This document shows positions 17,644-24,242 of a stretch of 64,000 nt of DNA, in pieces. The stretch is from Derxia lacustris (GTDB taxonomy: Bacteria > Pseudomonadota > Gammaproteobacteria > Burkholderiales > Burkholderiaceae_E): assembly GCF_002105195.1 (NCBI RefSeq), contig NZ_MUHU01000008.1:62001-126000 (forward strand). Direction: 5' to 3'. Both the position numbers and the translations under genes were made by a program. Every line of letters begins with the position of its first letter. Positions within the stretch are counted from its first letter, which is position 1. The notes under the pieces are model-generated. The model did not search any database and was not told the origin of the DNA. It was given only the letters and a program-made list of their open reading frames with translations.

Positions 17644-18126
17644 TCAGAGCGTCCAGGTGTCGAGGATCACCGCATTGGCCTTGCGGTGGATGAGCATCAG
17701 GTCGAGCACGTCGAGCGGATTGATCGGGCGGATGCCCTCGATCAGCGCGCCCTCGCCGTGACCGTAGAGCGCCTGGAGCGCGAAGCGGCAGGCGTAGACC
17801 TTGCCGCCTTCGTCCATGAACTTGGCGATCTGCTTGTTGAAGTTCTGGTGGCCCGGGAAGGCTTCGTCGCCGAGCGTGGGAAAGCCGCGCTGCACGCCGA
17901 GCGTGACGCCGGGGCCGTAGAGCAGCACCGAGGTCTCGTAGCCCTTGCGTTGCAGCCGCGTGGCCTGGAGCAGGTTCACGAAGCCGATCGAGCCCTCGAA
18001 GGCGACGGTGTGGAAGGTGACGAGCGCCTTCTCGCCGGGCGCGGCCTTGACGTCCTCGAAGACTTTTTCCTCGTAGTCGACGAGGTGATCGCCCTTGACG
18101 TTGGCGGGCTTGGTGACTGCGGGCAT
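17644..18126 (-). CDS. nitB: Nit1C first protein NitB (MSMEG_0572/Sll0783 family)
   Basis: A 160-aa DsrE/peroxiredoxin-like protein of unknown function, widely annotated as a nitrogen-starvation response protein. It has [18 protein letters not shown] near residues 30-50, SVLLYGPGV near 86 and [14 protein letters not shown] near 128, where the single Cys of the DsrE-like fold sits. The ATG at 18126 has a clear Shine-Dalgarno sequence (AGGAGAA). It is the promoter-proximal gene of the nine-gene operon that ends at 9297, and it faces a divergently transcribed MocR regulator across 380 bases. Confidence 0.88.
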   Translation of the reverse strand: MPAVTKPANVKGDHLVDYEEKVFEDVKAAPGEKALVTFHTVAFEGSIGFVNLLQATRLQRKGYETSVLLYGPGVTLGVQRGFPTLGDEAFPGHQNFNKQIAKFMDEGGKVYACRFALQALYGHGEGALIEGIRPINPLDVLDLMLIHRKANAVILDTWTL

Positions 18127-18172
18127 GGGGTTCTCCTGAAGGATTCGCGCCGGATGTGGCGGGAGTCCTTCA

Positions 18173-18187
18173 GCAGCGGCCATGCCA
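18173..18187 (-). promoter_or_regulatory. Candidate sigma-54 promoter for the nit operon
   Basis: On the minus strand TGGCATGGCCGCTGC has the invariant GG-N10-GC spacing and two mismatches to TGGCACG-N4-TTGC. Transcription would start near 18161, about 35 bases before the nitB ATG. Known NitA regulators of Nit1C are sigma-54 activators, which makes this plausible. However, GG-N10-GC occurs often by chance in DNA this GC-rich. Confidence 0.4.
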
Positions 18188-18207
18188 TCGCTTGCACGCC
18201 GCGATGC

Positions 18208-18450
18208 GATCAATCTGCGATGAGCGAGCAGGGCCGCCGGCCGCGCGCCCGAAAATATTTTTCGCGCGGCGCCGCGCGGGCTGCTGGCCGGCCTTGATCA
18301 ATCTTCGATCAATCTGGCGCGCGCACCCGGGGCGGGCAGGCCGCACTGCGACGGGGCCGGCGCCGCCCGCCAGCAGCGGCAGAAGCTGCGTTTCGGGCGC
18401 ATCTTTTGCCATCGAAATGCGATCAATCGCGGCAAATCGAAGCGATCAAT
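18208..18450 (+). promoter_or_regulatory. Five direct GATCAAT repeats (probable MocR operators)
   Basis: GATCAAT occurs at 18208, 18296, 18307, 18421 and 18444, all in the same orientation; four continue as GATCAATC. The 18296/18307 pair is 11 bases apart (one helical turn) and the 18421/18444 pair 23 bases (two turns). MocR-type regulators characteristically bind direct repeats on one face of the helix in the divergent region between their gene and their target. The region (18127-18506) otherwise holds the two putative promoters and a hairpin. Confidence 0.65.
18241..18269. repeat. Inverted repeat with AT-rich centre in the nit/MocR intergenic region
   Basis: CCGCGCG (18241-18247) and CGCGCGG (18263-18269) are perfectly complementary. 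The AT-rich centre, CGAAAATATTTTTCG (18250-18264), is itself nearly symmetric. It lies between the first GATCAAT repeat and the 18296/18307 pair. It could be a protein-binding site, a DNA-bending element or a leader hairpin. Confidence 0.4.
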
Positions 18451-18467
18451 TTGGCACGCAATTCGCG
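18451..18467 (+). promoter_or_regulatory. Candidate sigma-54 promoter for the MocR gene
   Basis: TTGGCACGCAATTCGCG has an exact TGGCACG -24 element and GG-N10-GC spacing; the -12 element is TCGC instead of TTGC. It directly abuts the last GATCAAT repeat, and the MocR ATG is 40 bases further on. A sigma-70 promoter is not evident in this stretch. Confidence 0.4.
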
Positions 18468-18506
18468 TCGCTCCGGCATCGCCGACGGCACTCAGGAAAG
18501 CACCGC

Positions 18507-19895
18507 ATGCCCCGCATCACGCGCCAGTGGCGCCAGCGTCTGGCCGACGCCAGCGGTCCGGCCTATCTCACGCTCGTCGATCTGATCGCCGAGGACACGC
18601 GCAGCGGCCGGCTGTCGCCGGGCGACCGGCTGCCGCCGCTGCGCGACATGGCGGCGGATCTCGATCTCAACTATTCGACGGTGGCGCGCGGGCTGGCCGA
18701 GGCGCGCAAGCGCGGGCTGGTCGATTCGCGCGTGGGCAGCGGCACCTTCGTGCGCGGCCCGGCGCCGGCGATGCAGCTGCGCGACGGCAACGGCGCCGAC
18801 ATGACGATGAACCTGCCGCCCGAGCCCGACGATCCCGAGCTGGTCGCGCGGCTGCGCGACAGCGCCGCCGCCGCGGTGCGCGACGCAGATCCCTATGCGC
18901 TGCTGCGCTACCAGGATTTCGGCGGCAGCCCGCAGGAGCGCGAGCTGGGCGCGCAATGGATACGCCCGCGTTTCGCGGAGGTGCAGGCCGAGCGCGTGCT
19001 GGTCTGCCCGGGCGCGCATGCGGTGCTGCATGCGCTGCTGAGCCAGCTCGCGCGTCCCGGCGACACGGTGTGCGTGGAAGCGCTGACCTATCCGGGCATC
19101 AAGGCCATCGCCGCGCAACTCGGCGTGCGGCTGCTGCCGCTGGCCGACGACGGCGCGCCGCTGCCGGCCGCCTTCCGCGATGCCTGCAAGACGGTGCAGC
19201 CGAAGGCGCTCTATCTCAATCCCACGCTCAACAATCCGACCACCCGCACCATCCTGCGCAGCCGGCGCGAGGCGCTGGCCGAGATCGCGCTGGCCTACAG
19301 CGTGCCGATCATCGAGGACGACGCCTACGGCCGGCTGGTGCGCAGCGCGCCGCCGGCCTTCGCGAGCCTGGCGCCCGAGCTGACCTGGTACCTCACCGGC
19401 CTGTCGAAATGCGTCGGCGCCGGCCTGCGCACGGCCTATGTGCACGCGCCCGGCCAGCGCCAGATGCAGCGGCTCGCGGGCGCGCTGCGCGCCGCGACGG
19501 TGATGGCCTCGCCGGTCACGACCGCCATCGCCTCACGCTGGATCGAGGACGGCACGGCCGAGGCGCTGCTGGCGGCGGTGCGCGACGAGGCCGGTCGGCG
19601 CCAGCGCATCGCCGAGACCGAGCTGGCCGGCCACCGCTTCGTGCCGCGCGCCGAGAGCTTTCATCTGTGGCTGCCGCTGCCCGCGACCGTCGAGGCCAAC
19701 GAGCTGGCCGGCTGGCTGCGCGGGCGCGGCGTGCCGGCGGTGGCGGCGGTGGCCTTCAGCACCGGCACCGAGCCGCCGAATGCGCTGCGCCTGTGCCTGG
19801 GCGGCCAGCTCACGCGCGAGCAGTGCGCGGCCGGGCTGCATCTGGTGGCCGAGGCGCTCGCGCATCCGGTGCTGCTGCAGGGCGGCTATCTGTGA
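18507..19895 (+). CDS. MocR/GabR-type regulator (GntR DNA-binding domain fused to aminotransferase fold), probable nit regulator
   Basis: A 462-aa PLP-dependent transcription factor. An N-terminal GntR winged helix (about residues 15-85) contains PGDRLPPLRDMAADLDLNYS. It is followed by a fold-type I aminotransferase domain whose PLP-binding lysine is Lys301 in TGLSKCVGAGLR. The ATG at 18507 has AGGAAAG upstream. It is transcribed divergently from nitB across a region with five GATCAAT repeats, so it most likely controls the nit operon. Characterised Nit1C clusters are described with a sigma-54-type activator, NitA, in this place; none is present here. The effector is probably PLP plus an amino compound (inference). 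Confidence 0.85.
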   Translation: MPRITRQWRQRLADASGPAYLTLVDLIAEDTRSGRLSPGDRLPPLRDMAADLDLNYSTVARGLAEARKRGLVDSRVGSGTFVRGPAPAMQLRDGNGADMTMNLPPEPDDPELVARLRDSAAAAVRDADPYALLRYQDFGGSPQERELGAQWIRPRFAEVQAERVLVCPGAHAVLHALLSQLARPGDTVCVEALTYPGIKAIAAQLGVRLLPLADDGAPLPAAFRDACKTVQPKALYLNPTLNNPTTRTILRSRREALAEIALAYSVPIIEDDAYGRLVRSAPPAFASLAPELTWYLTGLSKCVGAGLRTAYVHAPGQRQMQRLAGALRAATVMASPVTTAIASRWIEDGTAEALLAAVRDEAGRRQRIAETELAGHRFVPRAESFHLWLPLPATVEANELAGWLRGRGVPAVAAVAFSTGTEPPNALRLCLGGQLTREQCAAGLHLVAEALAHPVLLQGGYL

Positions 19896-19904
19896 TGCGC
19901 GGCC

Positions 19905-21344
19905 TCAGCGCGGCACGATGAAGGTGCTCGGCTCGCGCACGACCGGGTCGTCGCCGTCGAGCGCATGCACCTCGAACACGATGGGCAGCGTCGCGCCGGC
20001 GCTGGCCTGGCTGGCCGCCGGCGCCAGCCGCACATGCACCGGCAGGCTGCGGTCGGCGGTGGCGGCCAGCTCGACCGGCTCGGCTTCCTCGACGCTCAGG
20101 CCGGCGGCGCCGACCACGTCGATGCGCAGCCGGCGCGGCCGCTCGGCGCTGTTCATGAGCACCAGCCGGTACACGTTCTCCGAGGCGCCGTCGTCGATGC
20201 TGCGCGCCATCACGCCCCGGTCGCGGATCACGTCGACGCGCAGGCTGGGGCGGTTTGCGAGGCTGAGCACGAAGGCCGTCGACAGCCCGATCAGCAGCGC
20301 GCCGTAGACCAGCACGCGCGGCCGCAGCACGCGGCGCAGCATGGCGCGCGCATCCAGTCCGTGGGCCAGCGCATTGCCGGTCGTGTAGCGCACCAGGCCG
20401 CGCGGCGCGCCGAGCTTGTCCATCACCGAATCGCAGGCGTCGATGCAGGCGGCGCAGCCGATGCACAGGGTTTGCAGGCCGTTGCGGATGTCGATGCCGG
20501 TCGGGCAGACCTGCACGCAGAGCGAGCAGTCGATGCAGGCGCCGTGGCCACTCTGGCCCGGCGTGGCGGCCTGCGCCTTGGGGCGCGCGCCGCGCGGTTC
20601 GCCGCGCGCGGCGTCGTAGGCGATGACCAGGCTGTCGGGATCGAGCAGCGCGCCCTGGAAGCGGCCGTAGGGGCAGATGTGCTTGCACATCTGCTCGCGC
20701 AGAAAGCCGGCGTTGGCATAGGTGGCCAGGCCGTAGAACAGCAGCCAGAAGCTCTCCCAGGGGCCGGTGGACTGCGTCAGCACCGCGCCGCCCAGTTCGC
20801 GGATCGGGGTGAAGTAGCCGACCAGCGTGAAGCCGGTCCACAGGCTGAAGCCGATCCAGGCGGCATGCTTGGCGCCCTTGCGTGCAAGCCATTGCAGGCT
20901 CGGGCCGCTGCGGTCGAGCCGGATGCGCGCGCCCCGGCTGCCCTCGATGCGCCGCTCGATCCACATGAAGATTTCGGTGTAGACGGTCTGCGGGCAGCTG
21001 TAGCCGCACCACACCCGGCCGGCCACCGCCGTGACGAAGAACAGCCCGAGCGCGCACAGCACCAGCAGCCCGGCGAGCCAGACCATGTCCTGCGGCTGGA
21101 GCACCAGGCCGAACAGGAAGAAGCGCCGCGCATCCAGATCGAACAGCAGCGCCGGCCGGCCGGCCCAGCCGAGCCAGGGCAGGCCGTAGAACAGCGCCTG
21201 GGTGAACCAGACCATGAACCAGCGCAGCCGGGCATGGCGGCCGTGGACTTCGCGCGCATACACGCGGTCGTTGCCGGGCTCGGGCGGCAGCGGCGCGCGC
21301 TGCGGCGCGGGGTGGATCGGGATGACGGTTTGTGGCGCACTCAT
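19905..21344 (-). CDS. ccoG: Cytochrome c oxidase accessory protein CcoG (FixG/RdxA)
   Basis: A 479-aa inner-membrane iron-sulfur protein implicated in copper reduction for assembly of cbb3 cytochrome oxidase. Several transmembrane helices lie in the N-terminal half, with CGYSCPQTVYTEIFMWIE near residues 110-127. There are two ferredoxin-type clusters (CIDCSLCVQVCP and CIGCAACIDACD) near 270-310, then a final helix and a C-terminal Ig-like domain. No ccoNOPQ or ccoIS genes are in the window, so the gene is detached from its usual operon. Convergent with the MocR gene (9 bases between stops). Confidence 0.93.
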   Translation of the reverse strand: MSAPQTVIPIHPAPQRAPLPPEPGNDRVYAREVHGRHARLRWFMVWFTQALFYGLPWLGWAGRPALLFDLDARRFFLFGLVLQPQDMVWLAGLLVLCALGLFFVTAVAGRVWCGYSCPQTVYTEIFMWIERRIEGSRGARIRLDRSGPSLQWLARKGAKHAAWIGFSLWTGFTLVGYFTPIRELGGAVLTQSTGPWESFWLLFYGLATYANAGFLREQMCKHICPYGRFQGALLDPDSLVIAYDAARGEPRGARPKAQAATPGQSGHGACIDCSLCVQVCPTGIDIRNGLQTLCIGCAACIDACDSVMDKLGAPRGLVRYTTGNALAHGLDARAMLRRVLRPRVLVYGALLIGLSTAFVLSLANRPSLRVDVIRDRGVMARSIDDGASENVYRLVLMNSAERPRRLRIDVVGAAGLSVEEAEPVELAATADRSLPVHVRLAPAASQASAGATLPIVFEVHALDGDDPVVREPSTFIVPR

Positions 21345-21412
21345 GGCGACTCCAGGCAGCGTCGCCGGGGCGACGGGATGGCGCCGAAACTAGGCGCGCC
21401 GGTCCCGCTCGC

Positions 21413-21422
21413 ACAGGTGCAG
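21413..21422 (+). promoter_or_regulatory. ACAGGTGCAG repeat upstream of ccoG
   Basis: This 10-mer lies 69 bases upstream of the ccoG start, in the 117-base gap to the second MocR gene. An identical 10-mer occurs at 24093-24102 upstream of lrgA, and a variant (ACAGATGCAG, minus strand) at 24167-24176. It is a candidate operator of the MocR protein encoded between them. Confidence 0.4.
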
Positions 21423-21461
21423 TCGCGCCGCAAAACGCCGTAGCAGGCGCGGCGCTTGCGC

Positions 21462-22880
21462 TCAGCCCGGCTGCGCCAGCCGGCCGAGCGTGGCCAGCGC
21501 CGTCGCCGCGCGCTCGTCCCAGGCGTGACCGCAGTTGATGCGCAGGCAGTTCCGGAAGCCGCGCGCAGCCGAGAAGATCGGCCCCGGCGCGACGCTGATG
21601 CCGGCCGCCAGCGCCCGCCGATGCAGCGCCAGCGCATCGGCGCCCGCGGGCAGCTCGACCCAGGTGAAATAGCCGCCCTCGGGCCGGGTCGCGCGCGTGC
21701 CTTCGGGGAAGTGGGCGGCGATGGCGCGCAGCACGCTGGCCTGGCGCAGCCGCAGCGTCTCGCGCAGCCGGCGCAGATGGCGGTCGTAGCCGCCGCGCTC
21801 CAGATAGGCGGCGAGCGCCATCTGCGCCGGCGCCGAGGTGGCGATCGAAAAGCTCAGCTTGTGCCGCGCCACCGCCTGCCGAAAACGCCCCGGAATCGCC
21901 CAACCGATGCGGTAACCCGGCGCGAGGCTCTTGGAGAACGACGAGCAGTGCAGCACCAGCCCGGCCGTGTCGAAGGCCTTGGCCGGCAGCGGCCGGCGCT
22001 CGCCGAACCACAGCTCGCCATACACGTCGTCCTCGATCAGCGGAATGGCATGGCGCGCCAGCAGCGCGACCAGCGCGCGCTTGTTCGGCTCGGGCATCAG
22101 CGCGCCGAGCGGATTCTGGAAGCCGGGCATCAGCCAGACCGCGCGCGGCGCATGGCGCGCGATGGCGGCATCGAGCGCGCCCAGATCGATGCCGTCGCGC
22201 GGATGCGTCGGCACCTCGACCGCGCGCAGGCCCTGGCGTTCGAGCGCCTGGAGCGCGCCGTAGAAGCAGGGCGATTCGACCAGCACCGCATCGCCGGGCC
22301 GCGTGACGGCGGCAAGGCACAGGTTGAGCGCCTCCAGCGCGCCGTTGGCGATGACGATCTCGTCCGGATCGACCGCGATGCCGTCGGCCAGATAGCGCCG
22401 CGCGATCTGGCGCCGCAGCCGCGCGAGGCCCGGCGTGAGGTCGTCGACCGTGGCCCAGGGATCGAGCGACTGCGCGGCGCCGGCCAGCGCCTGCCCGAGC
22501 CGCGCAAGCGGGAACAGCTCGGGCCCGGGGAAGGCCGAGCCGAAGGGCACGACGGCGCGCGACATGCTGGCGCCGAGGATGTCGAACACCATCGCGCTGA
22601 TGTCGAGCTGCACGGCGGCGCCGTCGGGCGCGGAGCTGGCGGCCGGCTCGGGCGGCGCGGCGCGCGTGGCCTCGGTGACGAACCAGCCCGAGCGCGCGCG
22701 GGCGCGGATCAGGCCGCGCGCTTCCAGCAGGTAATAGGCCTGGAACACGGTCGAGGCGCTCGCCGCATGACTGACGCAGGTCTGGCGCACCGACGGCAGC
22801 CGGTCGCCCGGCCGCAGCACGCCGCCGGCGATGGCCTGTTCGATCGCGGCGGCGAGGGCGGCGTAGCGGGTGGGTTTCAT
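21462..22880 (-). CDS. MocR-type regulator / PLP-dependent aminotransferase-family protein (second copy)
   Basis: A 472-aa PLP-dependent transcription factor. The GntR winged helix (residues 1-75) has PGDRLPSVRQTCVSHAASASTV, closer to the YdcR/PdxR-like subgroup than the first copy. The aminotransferase-like domain has EDDVYGELWFG and the PLP lysine in SFSKSLAPGYR (Lys317). The start at 22880 gives the normal N terminus (MKPTRYAALA). On the same strand it is preceded by lrgA-lrgB and followed by ccoG. No divergent partner adjoins it, so its target is less obvious than for the nit copy; shared 10-mers point to ccoG and lrgA. Confidence 0.85.
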   Translation of the reverse strand: MKPTRYAALAAAIEQAIAGGVLRPGDRLPSVRQTCVSHAASASTVFQAYYLLEARGLIRARARSGWFVTEATRAAPPEPAASSAPDGAAVQLDISAMVFDILGASMSRAVVPFGSAFPGPELFPLARLGQALAGAAQSLDPWATVDDLTPGLARLRRQIARRYLADGIAVDPDEIVIANGALEALNLCLAAVTRPGDAVLVESPCFYGALQALERQGLRAVEVPTHPRDGIDLGALDAAIARHAPRAVWLMPGFQNPLGALMPEPNKRALVALLARHAIPLIEDDVYGELWFGERRPLPAKAFDTAGLVLHCSSFSKSLAPGYRIGWAIPGRFRQAVARHKLSFSIATSAPAQMALAAYLERGGYDRHLRRLRETLRLRQASVLRAIAAHFPEGTRATRPEGGYFTWVELPAGADALALHRRALAAGISVAPGPIFSAARGFRNCLRINCGHAWDERAATALATLGRLAQPG

Positions 22881-22944
22881 GGCGGGCAGGCGCGTCAGCG
22901 GGCGGGTGAAGGCGCCCGATGGTAGCGACCGCGCCGGCCCGGGT

Positions 22945-23664
22945 TCAGCCACCTGCGAGCGCCGGCAGCAGCAAGGGCAGCAGCACGGCGGTGGCGAGTC
23001 CGTTGAGGCCCATGGCGAGCGCCGCCATCGCGCCCTCGACCGCATCGACCTGGAGCGCCCGCGCGGTGCCGATGGCATGCGCGCCCATGCCGATGGCAAA
23101 GCCGCGCACGGCGGCATCGCGCACTGCCAGGGCTTGCAGCAGCGGCCGGGCGAGCAGCGCGCCGGCGATGCCCGTGAGCGCGACGCCGAGCGCCGCCACC
23201 GGCGCCAGCCCGCCGCCGGCCTCGGCCAGCGCCAGCGCGATCGGCATCGTCACCGACTTGGGCGCGAGCGACTGCACGAGCAGCTCCGGCAGATGCAGCC
23301 AGCGCGCGAGCAGCACCGCCGACACGATGCCGGCGGCCGATCCGGCCAGCAGCGCCACCGCCAGCGCCCAGCCCAGACGCCGCAGTTGCGCGAACTGGGC
23401 ATGCAGCGGCACCGCGAGCGCCACCGTGGCCGGCCCGGCCAGCAGCCGCAGCGGCGCGGTCGCCTCGCGGTAGCGCGCATAGGGCAGCCCCGCCAGTTGC
23501 AGGCCGAGCACGACCAGCGCCGTGCCGGTGAGCACCGGAATCAGCCAGGGCGAACCGCCGCCGCGCCGATAGGCCGCCAGCGCCAGCGCATAGGCGAGCA
23601 CCGTGCCGCCGAGGCAGGCAGCGGCCGTGGCCAGGCCCGGCAGATCGGGCAGGCCGGCGTTCAT
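22945..23664 (-). CDS. LrgB/CidB-family membrane protein
   Basis: A 239-aa polytopic protein with about seven hydrophobic helices. It has LAPKSVTMPIALALAE in the middle and GFAIGMGAHAIGTARAL towards the end, both hallmarks of LrgB/YohK. The family works with LrgA/CidA in murein-hydrolase export control or in glycolate/pyruvate transport. The start overlaps the LrgA-like gene by four bases (ATGA), the usual pairing. Confidence 0.85.
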   Translation of the reverse strand: MNAGLPDLPGLATAAACLGGTVLAYALALAAYRRGGGSPWLIPVLTGTALVVLGLQLAGLPYARYREATAPLRLLAGPATVALAVPLHAQFAQLRRLGWALAVALLAGSAAGIVSAVLLARWLHLPELLVQSLAPKSVTMPIALALAEAGGGLAPVAALGVALTGIAGALLARPLLQALAVRDAAVRGFAIGMGAHAIGTARALQVDAVEGAMAALAMGLNGLATAVLLPLLLPALAGG

Positions 23665-24020
23665 GCCCGGCCGCCGGCGTGGCGCAGGCACAGCGTCAGC
23701 ACCAGCGCCGACACCGCCATGGTCACCGCCGCCCCGGCCACGCACACCGCCAGCAGCGCCAGCCCGTGCTCGCGCAGCAGCGCGAACTGCGCCGCGACCC
23801 CCGCCACCGACGGGATGAGGAACAGCAGCAGATGTCGCAGCAGCAGTCCCGCCACGCGCGCGAGCGGCGCCGGCACCTGGCGCCGCAGCGCGAGCAGGCC
23901 GGTCAGCAGAAAGCTGCCGGCCAGCGCATCGGGCAGCGGCAGATGCAGCCCCTGGGCGAGCGAACCGCCGAGCCACTGAAAGCCGACCAGCGCGGCAAAG
24001 GCCAAGACGAGCAAGGGCAT
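23661..24020 (-). CDS. LrgA/CidA-family holin-like membrane protein
   Basis: A 119-aa protein with four hydrophobic helices. The family's pattern is visible in LPLPDALAGSFLLTGLL (residues about 27-43) and HLLLFLIPSVAGV (about 63-75), matching the 'FFVPAGVG' region of LrgA. The start at 24020 (MPLLVLAFA) was taken because the long frame upstream is antisense to the sulfite reductase gene. It is coupled to lrgB by an ATGA overlap. The holin-like name describes topology; the function here may be metabolite transport. Confidence 0.82.
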   Translation of the reverse strand: MPLLVLAFAALVGFQWLGGSLAQGLHLPLPDALAGSFLLTGLLALRRQVPAPLARVAGLLLRHLLLFLIPSVAGVAAQFALLREHGLALLAVCVAGAAVTMAVSALVLTLCLRHAGGRA

Positions 24021-24153
24021 GACGGCTGACGCCCCGGCGCGCGGAGCCATGGGAGGAGGGAGCGCGAGCCTCGCGCATCGGCGCGCCGCGCGACAGGTGC
24101 AGCTGGCCCCGGAATCGACCGGAGCAGACGGGCGCCGCGCAACTGCGCCGGTC

Positions 24154-24188
24154 GCGCGCGGCGCAACTGCATCTGTTGCGCCGCGCGC
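24154..24188. repeat. Perfect 14-bp inverted repeat between lrgA and sulfite reductase genes
   Basis: GCGCGCGGCGCAAC (24154-24167) pairs with GTTGCGCCGCGCGC (24175-24188) around a 7-base loop, TGCATCT. A third GCGCAAC lies at 24137-24143. The structure sits 54 bases upstream of the reductase ATG with no T-run beside it, so it is not a standard terminator. It may be an operator, a 5'-leader hairpin for the reductase mRNA, or both. The loop side contains one of the ACAGRTGCAG copies. Confidence 0.55.
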
Positions 24189-24242
24189 CGCCCGCCTAGC
24201 CTCGGCCGCTTCTCCCGTGACCGAACCCGAGGCAATCCTTCC

